The translations under genes were made by a program, and so were the position numbers. A DNA stretch of 11,197 bases from Deltaproteobacteria bacterium (GTDB taxonomy: Bacteria; Myxococcota_A; Polyangia; Polyangiales; Houyiibacteriaceae): positions 1 to 11,197 of the forward strand of contig JAPUKT010000263.1 in NCBI GenBank assembly GCA_027295555.1, written 5' to 3'. Of the stretch, positions 1 through 6,541 are shown one piece after another; the first letter of the stretch is position 1, and each line of letters opens with the position of its first letter. Below the pieces are notes generated by a model. The model did not search any database. It had not been told where the DNA came from and worked only from the letters and a program-made list of their open reading frames with translations.

Positions 1-799
1 GCTCCGCCCATAGCTTCGAAGGCGGCACGATCTCGTCGTTCAGGAGCTTGTTCAGCGTGGCGGCGTTGGAGTCGCCCTTGAACAACCGTCGTCCGGTCAG
101 CGACTCCCAGAGGATGATCCCGACGCTAAACAGATCCGAACGCTGGTCGGTCTCGCTCGAGGAGGCCTGCTCCGGCGCCATGTACGAGAGCTTCCCTTTG
201 AACTGACCCGCACGAGTTGACGCCATCCGGACATCCGCCTTCGCGACGCCAAAGTCCGTGAGCCGCGCAATGCCGTCGGTTCCGACAAGGATGTTGTGTG
301 GCGACACGTCGCGGTGAACCAGCCTGATGTGCCTCCCGTTTTCGTCGGTGAGCCGGTGTGCAGCGGAGAGCCCTTGAAGCGCGTCGACCAATACTCGACA
401 TACGAACGGGCGGGGCAGCCGCTCCCCCTTCTCGGCCGAACGTCCTAGGAGCGCGCCCAGGTGGTCGCCTTCGATGTACTCCATGACGAGGAAGTAGCCG
501 TCGCCAGGGCTGTCACTGATGTCGAGCGTGGGGACGACGTTCATGTGACGGATCCTCGCGGCGAGTCTCGCCTCATCGAGGAACATCGAGACGAACTCCT
601 GTTCGTACGCCAGGTGTGGATGCAAGACCTTGATCGCAACGAGTCGCTCGAACCCGGCGACTCCCTGCGCACGCGCGATGTAGATGGAGGCCATCCCACC
701 CGACGCGAGCTGCGTCAGGATCTCGTATCGGCCAAGCTGCCGACCTGCCATGGGTCGGGAGATTCGATCGCCTCCTGGCGTGCCGGCTGAAGCGTTCAT
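1..799 (-). CDS. Ser/Thr protein kinase (Hanks type), 3' end cut by the window edge
   Basis: Reading leftwards from an ATG at 799, an uninterrupted frame of 266 codons runs off the left edge, so the C-terminus is missing. It is a eukaryotic-like kinase domain that phosphorylates Ser/Thr on target proteins. Visible motifs: a Gly-rich loop LASGGMASIY (31-40), catalytic Lys57 in VAIK, Glu76 in the C-helix, the catalytic loop HRDVSPHNI (162-170, Asp164 and Asn169), DFG (182-184) and APE (208-210). All key catalytic residues are present, so it should be active. VSPHN in the catalytic loop is common in Myxococcota kinases. What follows the kinase domain (transmembrane, sensor or TPR) cannot be seen. 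An AAAGG lies 9 nt before the ATG; a second Met at residue 17 is a possible alternative start. It lies 95 nt downstream of pilT on the same strand, so co-expression is possible but not certain. Confidence 0.93.
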   Translation of the reverse strand, partial: MNASAGTPGGDRISRPMAGRQLGRYEILTQLASGGMASIYIARAQGVAGFERLVAIKVLHPHLAYEQEFVSMFLDEARLAARIRHMNVVPTLDISDSPGDGYFLVMEYIEGDHLGALLGRSAEKGERLPRPFVCRVLVDALQGLSAAHRLTDENGRHIRLVHRDVSPHNILVGTDGIARLTDFGVAKADVRMASTRAGQFKGKLSYMAPEQASSSETDQRSDLFSVGIILWESLTGRRLFKGDSNAATLNKLLNDEIVPPSKLWAE

Positions 800-894
800 C
801 AGAAATGGCCTTTGAAGACTCCCAAGACACAAGTCATGCTGGTCATTCGCTAGATCTCGCCTTAACGATAATGAAAATCCGATGGGAAGCCGAA
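800..894 (-). other. Intergenic gap between pilT and the kinase gene
   Basis: These 95 nt lie between the pilT stop and the kinase start. They include a locally AT-rich patch (about 860-882) that could hold a weak promoter for the kinase, but no convincing -35/-10 pair or sigma-54 -24/-12 pair was found. No stem-loop followed by a T-run is visible, so I see no intrinsic terminator after pilT. Confidence 0.4.
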
Positions 895-2001
895 TCAGCG
901 GTAGCCTTTTCGGTCTAGGTCCATGAGCATTTGGCGAAATTCCACCTGCTCCGGTGACCGAATCTCGGCGAGCTCCCGGTCGAGAACCCCTTGGGCAACC
1001 AGATCCAGCAGCGACTGATTCATCGTCTGCATGCCGGAGCTTTCCTGGCCCGTCTGCATGATGCCGTACATTTGATGGACCTTGTCTTCGCGGATCAGGT
1101 TTCGAATCGCGGCGTTCGGGACCAATGCCTCGCAAGCCATGACTCGGCCAGGCCCGTCGCATCGGGGGAGCAGCATCTGGCTCAGAACCCCTTGAAGCAC
1201 GAAAGATAGTTGTGCGCGAATCTGACTCTGCTGCCCTGCAGGGAACACGTCGATGATACGGTTGATCGACTGGACCGCAGTGTTGGTGTGCAACGTCGCG
1301 AACACCAAGTGACCCGTTTCAGAGATGGTGAGTGCAGCCTCGATCGTTTCGAGATCGCGCATCTCGCCGATGAGAACGACATCGGGGTCCTGTCGAAGGA
1401 CGTACTTGAGCGCCTCTTTGAAGCCCACTGTATCGGAACCCACCTCTCGCTGGTTCACGATGCAGAGCTTGTTCGAGTGCAAGAACTCGATGGGATCCTC
1501 GACCGTCACGATGTGATCGCGATGCTCGCTGTTGATCTTGTCGATCATCGACGCCAGCGTCGTCGACTTACCGGAACCGGTGGGACCCGTCACCAACACT
1601 AGACCGCGTGGTCGAGTGCAGAGCTCTTCGGTGACTGGAGGCACGCCCAATTTGGCGAGCGGCCGGATTTCGAACGGAATCGCACGAAACGCGCCCGTCA
1701 CGGCGCCGCGCTGCAAGAAAACGTTTGCACGAAAACGCGACAACGACTTCACACCGAACGAGAAGTCGATCTCGTGACCTTTTTCGAAGCGCAGGCACTG
1801 ATCTTCGGTCATCACCTCGTAGCAAAGCGCTTTACTCTCGCGTGGTTTGAGCGGAGGGGTTCTCAATGGCACCAACTTGCCGTCGATACGCAACTGCGGT
1901 GGGGAGCCCGTTGTGATGTGCAAATCGGAAGCGCCGCGTTCGACCATGAGCCTAAGCAGTTGACGCAGTGTAAGAGAGGGTGCCTGTTGCGGTGCAGCCA
2001 T
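895..2001 (-). CDS. pilT: Type IV pilus retraction ATPase PilT
   Basis: A 368-residue protein of the PilT/PilU branch of the secretion ATPase superfamily, a hexameric cytoplasmic motor that disassembles type IV pili and drives twitching motility and DNA uptake. The N-terminal PAS-like region contains ERGASDLHI (21-29). Walker A is GPTGSGKST (139-147), the Asp box VEDPIEF is at 167-173, the Walker B region DVVLIGEMRD at 206-215 and the His box HLVFATLHT at 231-239. The C-terminal AIRNLI (298-303) is the PilT signature needed for retraction; this and the length argue for PilT rather than the longer PilB extension ATPase. Start is an ATG at 2001. The upstream FAD-like gene ends 33 nt before it, so the two are probably co-transcribed. 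Myxococcota often carry several PilT-like genes, and which paralog this is cannot be told here. Confidence 0.95.
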   Translation of the reverse strand: MAAPQQAPSLTLRQLLRLMVERGASDLHITTGSPPQLRIDGKLVPLRTPPLKPRESKALCYEVMTEDQCLRFEKGHEIDFSFGVKSLSRFRANVFLQRGAVTGAFRAIPFEIRPLAKLGVPPVTEELCTRPRGLVLVTGPTGSGKSTTLASMIDKINSEHRDHIVTVEDPIEFLHSNKLCIVNQREVGSDTVGFKEALKYVLRQDPDVVLIGEMRDLETIEAALTISETGHLVFATLHTNTAVQSINRIIDVFPAGQQSQIRAQLSFVLQGVLSQMLLPRCDGPGRVMACEALVPNAAIRNLIREDKVHQMYGIMQTGQESSGMQTMNQSLLDLVAQGVLDRELAEIRSPEQVEFRQMLMDLDRKGYR

Positions 2002-2016
2002 GCGCTCAGCATATCA

Positions 2017-2032
2017 GAAGCCCTGGGGCTTC
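2017..2032. repeat. Short perfect inverted repeat just upstream of pilT
   Basis: GAAGCCC and GGGCTTC flank a 2-nt centre (TG on the plus strand). In the mRNA this can form a 6-bp stem with a 4-nt loop, 15 nt upstream of the pilT ATG and only 2 nt past the oxidoreductase stop codon. There is no following T-run, so it is not a classical terminator. It could affect pilT translation or mRNA stability, or be chance. Confidence 0.4.
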
Positions 2033-2034
2033 GC

Positions 2035-3558
2035 CTAAACGGTGCGCCGCGCCCAGGGACTACGCCGGAGCCAATCTTGGCGTCGATAGAACGACCCAAT
2101 GATCCGTGCTGCGGAAGTCGCGGCCAAAAACGCTCCCTCGAAACCCAAACCCGGCGCCACCTGATCATTACAAAGGAAGATCCCACGCAGAGGGATACGT
2201 GTGGGTAGCGCACATACGCCGAGGGCGCGTCGCGTCGGGTACTCGTACACCGCAGGCATCGTGTAGGGGCCACGAGACCATGGGTCACTGCACGGAAGCT
2301 CGGTGTCGCCTCGCCATGGTGTCGGGGGTAGCCCGTCGTGTGGGCTGTCGATCCAAAGCAAATGCTCTTCGAGAAACGGCACGACCGAACGAAGAGCATC
2401 AAGAGCGTCCTTGCGGACGAATCGGAGGGGGGAGGAGCCGGTGTCGATGAGGTGGTCTTCGACGAGGCGGCTCAGCGTGAACAAGACTTGGTCCTCGTCG
2501 ACGACGCGGGATCGAAGCAGGAAGGCCTTGTTGTTGTTCCCCGTACTTGCGCAGATCAACCCAAGGGGCTCGAGTGCCTCGGGGACTCCACGCCGAACCA
2601 CGAGCAAATGCACCGAACACCGGTACGCACGCGAATACGGCTCACCGACACGTTCAAAAAGCGATGCCAGCGATGCGCGTTCCGAGACCAGTTGCGTAAG
2701 CTCACCGATCGGCGTCCCGTGGACGATTTGCGCACAGCCGATTTCTTCGTCGGAACGCGCCAGGCGAATGATATGGCCGCGCCGACCTTCGGGGCGGATC
2801 CGCTCGGCGCGATCGCGAGGTCGCACATCGCTGCCCCAAGAGCGAATACGAGAGAAGAGGGCCTGCTGGAACCAAGTCCATCCCCCGGAGAGCTGTGTGA
2901 CGTCCCGGAGGAGATGATCGTGCAGCCGCGCTCGACTCGCATCCGAGTGCTGTCCCGATAGCAGCCCTGACAGGTGCGGAAGGCACTCTTCGAATGCGGT
3001 TCGGAGCGGGTGCTGCGTTGGAAGTTGGTTCCAAGACGCCCAGCCCTGTCCCTGATGGTCGAAGCGCTGCACCGTCGCCGCTAGGGAGAACTGTTGGCGT
3101 TCGATGAAGGTTTCAGGGGGCCAGGTGAGGCCGCGTCCAACGACGGCGTCCAGCTCTTCGCGGACCTCGCCGAGTGTTCGGGTGATGTCCGTCGCTTGGC
3201 GCTGCACCTCGGGCACCTCCCGAGCGAGCTCAGCGAGCCACTGGTCGTCGTCGTCGTAGAGATCAATTCGATGATCGGACAAGAGAAGCTGAAAGGGTCG
3301 TCCTCTCTCGGGCATGTGCTGGCGAATGTCCTGCTTGATTGCCAGCTCGTCGAACACGCTTTGGACCAGGGGGCTCTGATTGCCGGCGATGGTCAGTCCG
3401 TGGCGTTCGACCTCGATCTCACCCAGCTTGTACGACGGCGAGAGGACACCTTGGCCGAGCACCAACACGCGAAGGCCTCGACGCGCAAGCAGAGCGGCGC
3501 ACACGAGGGGTTCCAGATGCGTACCGAGAACGACGACGTCGTAGAAGCTCGTGGGCAC
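2035..3558 (-). CDS. CrtI/phytoene-desaturase-like FAD/NAD-binding family protein with degenerate nucleotide motif
   Basis: A 507-residue protein, substrate unknown. The N-terminus (6-36) has the beta-alpha-beta pattern of a Rossmann dinucleotide-binding fold, with hydrophobic VVVLG, a helix ending ARRG, then VLVLG. The C-terminus (459-485) resembles the second flavin-binding segment of the phytoene desaturase/amine oxidase superfamily: a GIFLCND strand, then PGLGFEGA (469-476), then an Ala-rich helix. The N-terminal GxGxxG is instead GTHLEP (12-17), and the usual acidic residue after the second strand is Gly35, so tight FAD binding is doubtful. No membrane segment is obvious. Start is a GTG at 3558, 3 nt after the purN stop and without a clear ribosome binding site, which suggests translational coupling. 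Position between purN and pilT does not reveal its function. It could be a redox enzyme with relaxed binding or a non-catalytic relative. Confidence 0.75.
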   Translation of the reverse strand: MPTSFYDVVVLGTHLEPLVCAALLARRGLRVLVLGQGVLSPSYKLGEIEVERHGLTIAGNQSPLVQSVFDELAIKQDIRQHMPERGRPFQLLLSDHRIDLYDDDDQWLAELAREVPEVQRQATDITRTLGEVREELDAVVGRGLTWPPETFIERQQFSLAATVQRFDHQGQGWASWNQLPTQHPLRTAFEECLPHLSGLLSGQHSDASRARLHDHLLRDVTQLSGGWTWFQQALFSRIRSWGSDVRPRDRAERIRPEGRRGHIIRLARSDEEIGCAQIVHGTPIGELTQLVSERASLASLFERVGEPYSRAYRCSVHLLVVRRGVPEALEPLGLICASTGNNNKAFLLRSRVVDEDQVLFTLSRLVEDHLIDTGSSPLRFVRKDALDALRSVVPFLEEHLLWIDSPHDGLPPTPWRGDTELPCSDPWSRGPYTMPAVYEYPTRRALGVCALPTRIPLRGIFLCNDQVAPGLGFEGAFLAATSAARIIGSFYRRQDWLRRSPWARRTV

Positions 3559-3561
3559 AGC

Positions 3562-4200
3562 TTAGACATTCGGCACAGACAGGAACTTCGATGGGTCTGC
3601 GTATGCCGCCTTTATCTTCAGCGGGTCGAGCTCGATCTCGCCGAGCGTGATTCGATGAATGACCTCGGGCAGCAGTCGGTGCTCTTGGACCTGGATTCGC
3701 GCGTGCAGCGTTTCCGGGGTGTCGTCGGGAAGGACCGGTACGGCCGCCTGGGCGATGATGGGCCCCGTGTCCACGCCGTCGTCGACGATGTGCACCGTGC
3801 ATCCGCTGATTCGCACGCCGCCTTTGATGGCGTCTTTCGGCCCGTTGTGACCAGGAAAGGACGGCAGTAGGGCCGGGTGAACGTTGATGATTCTCCCAGG
3901 GAATCGTTCGAGAAAGGGGGGGCCTAGGATTCTCATGAAGCCAGCGAGCACGACGAGCTCGGGGTTCAACGACGCCACCTGGTCACCGAGCTCGACATTC
4001 CATTGGTCGCGGTCGTCGCCTTTCTCGAGGGGCACGACCCGCGTCGGGATCCCGCGCGCCTCCGCGAACCCGAGCCCTGCCGCACTTCGTTTATCGGACA
4101 CGACGCCCACGATGCGCGCCTCGCATCTGCCGTCGTCGATTGCTCGGCAGATCGCCCTCAGATTCGAACCGCGACCAGAAACGAGAACCAATGCGTCCAT
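3562..4200 (-). CDS. purN: Phosphoribosylglycinamide formyltransferase PurN
   Basis: A 212-residue cytosolic enzyme that transfers the formyl group of 10-formyl-tetrahydrofolate to GAR, making FGAR in de novo purine synthesis. The N-terminal phosphate-binding loop is SGRGSNL (8-14). LAGFMRIL (85-92) and NVHPALLPSFPG (106-117) are typical of the folate-binding half. The catalytic triad Asn106, His108 and Asp144 (in VDDGVDTGPI) falls at the same numbers as in E. coli PurN. Length matches the family. The ATG at 4200 is 8 nt after the purM stop, the usual purM-purN arrangement. The sequence after about residue 195 is a normal C-terminal tail. The stop lies 3 nt before the GTG of the oxidoreductase gene. 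Confidence 0.97.
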   Translation of the reverse strand: MDALVLVSGRGSNLRAICRAIDDGRCEARIVGVVSDKRSAAGLGFAEARGIPTRVVPLEKGDDRDQWNVELGDQVASLNPELVVLAGFMRILGPPFLERFPGRIINVHPALLPSFPGHNGPKDAIKGGVRISGCTVHIVDDGVDTGPIIAQAAVPVLPDDTPETLHARIQVQEHRLLPEVIHRITLGEIELDPLKIKAAYADPSKFLSVPNV

Positions 4201-4208
4201 GAGCGACC

Positions 4209-5234
4209 CTACGGCGAGAACGTGACCCCTTCACCCTCGATCACTTCGCCGATGATGAAAGCGCGGTCGCTACTTTCGTCGAGCGCGCTGAGCAAGCCGT
4301 TCGCCTCCTCGGGGTTGGCGACCATCGTGAAGCCGACTCCCATGTTGAAGGTTCGCCGCATCTCGGCGTCGGCGACGCCGCCCCGCCTTTGGATCAGATC
4401 GAAGAGCGGGTCTGACGTCCACGAGCCCGGGTCGAGCCGAATGCCGAGGCCTCTCGGCAGCATGCGGGGAAGGTTTTCGGGCAGCCCACCCCCGGTGATG
4501 TGACACATCGCGTGGACCCCGTGCTCGAGTGCAATGCTCGAGGCGTTCACGTAGATTTTCGTGGGCCGTAGCAGCGCTTCACCGAGCGGGCCTACCGATT
4601 CGACCGCCTCGTCGAGGGACAGCGGCGCTTCCCCTTCGAGCAATACGCGTCGCGCGAGCGAGTAGCCGTTCGAGTGCAATCCGGAAGATGCGAGACCGAT
4701 GACGGGGTCTCCTGCTTCCACTGACGCGCCGTCGATCATGCGCTTTCGGCTGACGACGCCAACCGCGAAGCCTGCGAGATCGTATTCGCCCGAGGCGTAA
4801 AAGCCTGGCAGCTCCGCCGTTTCTCCGCCGAGAAGCGCGCATCGGGCCTGGCGGCACCCTTCGGCGATCCCGCGTACCACCGCTTCTCCCTGGTCGACAT
4901 CGAGCTTCGACGTCGCGAAGTAGTCCAGAAAGAAGAGAGGGCACGCACCAACCGTGATGATATCATTCACGCACATCGCCACCAGGTCGATGCCGATCGA
5001 GTCGTGTCGGCCGAGCTCGAACGCGAGCTTGAGCTTCGTGCCAACACCATCGGTGCCCGATACGAGGACGGGATCGTCGATGTCGTCTGGAAGCGCGCAG
5101 AGCCCTGCGAAGCCGCCGATCGACCCGAGCACATGTGGAGTCGCCGTGGCCTTGGCGAGCGGCTTGATTCGCTCGACGAGCTGCTTTGCGGCTTCGATAT
5201 CCACGCCCGCGTCGCGGTAGGTCAACCCCGCCAT
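4209..5234 (-). CDS. purM: Phosphoribosylformylglycinamidine cyclo-ligase (AIR synthetase) PurM
   Basis: A 341-residue protein that converts FGAM and ATP to aminoimidazole ribonucleotide, the fifth step of purine synthesis, as a cytosolic homodimer. It begins MAGLTYRDAGVDIEAA, the usual PurM N-terminus. Conserved segments: SGTDGVGTKLKLA (59-71, ATP/phosphate binding), CVNDIITVGACPLFFLDYFA (88-107), GGETAELPGFY (136-146) and, later, HITGGGLPENLPRMLP. The frame stays open another 124 codons upstream to 5606. That extension is Arg/Ser-rich, resembles nothing in PurM and would run through the divergent amidase gene, so the ATG at 5234 is chosen; the length then agrees with E. coli PurM (about 345). 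First gene of the minus-strand operon. A candidate promoter sits directly upstream with almost no leader. Confidence 0.97.
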   Translation of the reverse strand: MAGLTYRDAGVDIEAAKQLVERIKPLAKATATPHVLGSIGGFAGLCALPDDIDDPVLVSGTDGVGTKLKLAFELGRHDSIGIDLVAMCVNDIITVGACPLFFLDYFATSKLDVDQGEAVVRGIAEGCRQARCALLGGETAELPGFYASGEYDLAGFAVGVVSRKRMIDGASVEAGDPVIGLASSGLHSNGYSLARRVLLEGEAPLSLDEAVESVGPLGEALLRPTKIYVNASSIALEHGVHAMCHITGGGLPENLPRMLPRGLGIRLDPGSWTSDPLFDLIQRRGGVADAEMRRTFNMGVGFTMVANPEEANGLLSALDESSDRAFIIGEVIEGEGVTFSP

Positions 5235-5270
5235 GCGGCGGAAGCTAGGCGATCGATTGATGCGGGTCAA
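5235..5270 (-). promoter_or_regulatory. Candidate purM promoter, possibly leaderless
   Basis: Reading on the minus strand, TTGACC (5270-5265) matches the sigma-70 -35 consensus at 5 of 6 positions. A 17-nt spacer follows, then TAGCTT (5247-5242), which matches the -10 consensus at 3 of 6. Only 7 nt separate the -10 box from the purM ATG, so the mRNA would begin at or one base before the start codon. No Shine-Dalgarno sequence is visible, which fits a leaderless message. This is a pattern match only. Confidence 0.4.
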
Positions 5271-5290
5271 CGAGCCGCAGTTCGTTGACC
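5265..5290. promoter_or_regulatory. Perfect 9-bp inverted repeat in the divergent purM/amidase gap (candidate operator)
   Basis: GGTCAACGA (5265-5273) and TCGTTGACC (5282-5290) are perfect inverted copies separated by 8 nt. Each arm contains a TTGACC box pointing outward: the left arm holds the proposed -35 of purM, the right arm overlaps the TTG proposed as the amidase start. On the plus strand a matching 17-nt spacer leads to TAAAGA (5308-5313, 3 of 6 to the -10 consensus). A dimeric regulator binding here would control both genes. The plus-strand promoter reading conflicts with the chosen amidase start, so the operator reading is preferred. Confidence 0.4.
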
Positions 5291-6502
5291 GATCGGGACC
5301 GGTCGCGTAAAGACGCGAGCATTCGAGGCGGGGCGAACACACACACTCTCTGGCTTGTGGGGCTGCTGTTGGTCGGCGGTGCCTGCGACGCCGCACCGCC
5401 TTCAAAGCCCGAACAAGATCTGCCGATTCCGATCCCAGAGCTCGAGGAGCGCTTGGAGCGGCGAGGCCCGAAAGCGCACCTTCAACGTATCGACGTCTAC
5501 GGGGCCGAGCGGAAGAATGCCGCCGGCGCCCGTGTCGTTCTTCTCTTCGAAGGGGCGCCTCTCTTCCATCAGAAGCAGCTGCCTGCCCGGGGGGTGCTGC
5601 CCGCACGCATCGCGATCGAGCTGGTCGACACCGACTGGGGAAAGTCGGTTCCAGTATCGCAAACGGTGGGTCGTGGAGGGGTAGAGCGTGTCCGGCTCGC
5701 GATGCCGAACCCTCGTGTCGTCATCGACCTTCAGCCGGGCGCAAGTGGCCGAGTCTTCTACTTCACCGATCCCTACCGAATCGTGATCGACGTGAACGCG
5801 GATGGTGCGACGCGTACGAAGAAGCGCCGTCCGGTCGTGGTTCTGGATCCTGGCCATGGCGGCGACGAGCCCGGCGCTGCGAACGACGAATACGATCTCG
5901 TCGAGGCAAAGCTTGCACTCGAAATCGCGAAACTCACCAAAGACCGGCTCCGCGCGATCATGCCGAGTGCGCGCGTTCTTCTCACGCGTGACGATGACAC
6001 GAGCCTTTCTCTCGAAGCGCGATGTGCGCTTGCCAACGCGATGGAGGCGGATGTCTTCGTCTCGATACACTTCAACGCGAGCTTGGAGGAGATTCGCAAG
6101 GGCGGTGTGACGACGTTTGTGCTCGATACGACGAACAACCGCCAAGCGCTGCGTCTCGCAGCGCGCGAGAACGGAACACGTGTTGCGGAGGTGACCGGGA
6201 TCCAGACACTGCTTGCCCGACTTCACCGCCGCGGCCAAACGAATGAGTCGCTTCGGCTCGCTTCCAAGATTCAGCGCCGCACGTTGAAGCACGGCCGCGC
6301 CGTTCTTCCGCGACTTGCCGATCGTGGCGTTCGCCGGGCGATGTTCTACGTGCTCGTCGGTGCGAGGATGCCGGCGGTCTTGGTGGAAACCTCCTTCCTC
6401 ACGTACGAACCGGAGGCGCGCGCGCTCACGACCCTCAACTACAGGCGCGCGCTTGCAGACGGCACCGCGTCGGGCATCGCTTCCTACCTTCGGGCGCGAT
6501 AG
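5285..6502 (+). CDS. N-acetylmuramoyl-L-alanine amidase (AMIN + Amidase_3), exported
   Basis: A 405-residue zinc amidase of the AmiA/B/C type, which cleaves the amide bond between MurNAc and the stem peptide during cell separation or envelope remodelling. The N-terminus has a basic stretch, a hydrophobic core (22-33) and Cys34, so it is exported; GGAC is a poor lipobox, so lipidation is uncertain. An AMIN-like domain (about 65-170, ending in YRIVIDVN) would target the protein to peptidoglycan or the outer membrane. The catalytic domain starts at VVVLDPGHGG (184-193). Zn ligands are His191, Glu207 and His262 (SIHFNA), and the catalytic Glu368 is in VLVETSFL; all are present. The segment from about 283 to 345 is the helical insertion that often gates the active site in division amidases. 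The start is set at a TTG with no clear ribosome binding site; an in-frame stop at 5258 limits the options, and later GTG codons would destroy the signal peptide. Confidence 0.9.
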   Translation: MTDRDRSRKDASIRGGANTHTLWLVGLLLVGGACDAAPPSKPEQDLPIPIPELEERLERRGPKAHLQRIDVYGAERKNAAGARVVLLFEGAPLFHQKQLPARGVLPARIAIELVDTDWGKSVPVSQTVGRGGVERVRLAMPNPRVVIDLQPGASGRVFYFTDPYRIVIDVNADGATRTKKRRPVVVLDPGHGGDEPGAANDEYDLVEAKLALEIAKLTKDRLRAIMPSARVLLTRDDDTSLSLEARCALANAMEADVFVSIHFNASLEEIRKGGVTTFVLDTTNNRQALRLAARENGTRVAEVTGIQTLLARLHRRGQTNESLRLASKIQRRTLKHGRAVLPRLADRGVRRAMFYVLVGARMPAVLVETSFLTYEPEARALTTLNYRRALADGTASGIASYLRAR

Positions 6503-6541
6503 CTTGCCCGGCCCCTGCCGTACGGTCATAATCCGCGACCG

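Noticed and set aside
860..882. Promoter for the kinase in the AT-rich patch
   Set aside because: Possible -10-like CATTAT but no -35 at proper spacing and no sigma-54 pattern.
3246..3258. GTC triplet run inside the oxidoreductase gene
   Set aside because: It simply encodes a short Asp run (YDDDDQW) and is too short to be considered a microsatellite.
5308..5313. Firm plus-strand -10 box for the amidase
   Set aside because: Only 3 of 6 consensus matches, and transcription would start after the best start codon; kept only as part of the symmetry observation.
5235..5606. N-terminal extension of purM by 124 residues
   Set aside because: The added part is low-complexity Arg-rich, unlike PurM, overlaps the divergent amidase gene, and the ATG at 5234 gives the normal family length.
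6518..6525. Palindrome CCGTACGG in the amidase-glnD gap
   Set aside because: Only 8 bp and self-complementary without spacer; too common in GC-rich DNA to call a site.
5402..6529. Long minus-strand open frame (375 codons) opposite the amidase
   Set aside because: Antisense to an amidase with all catalytic residues; no recognisable motif or ribosome binding site.
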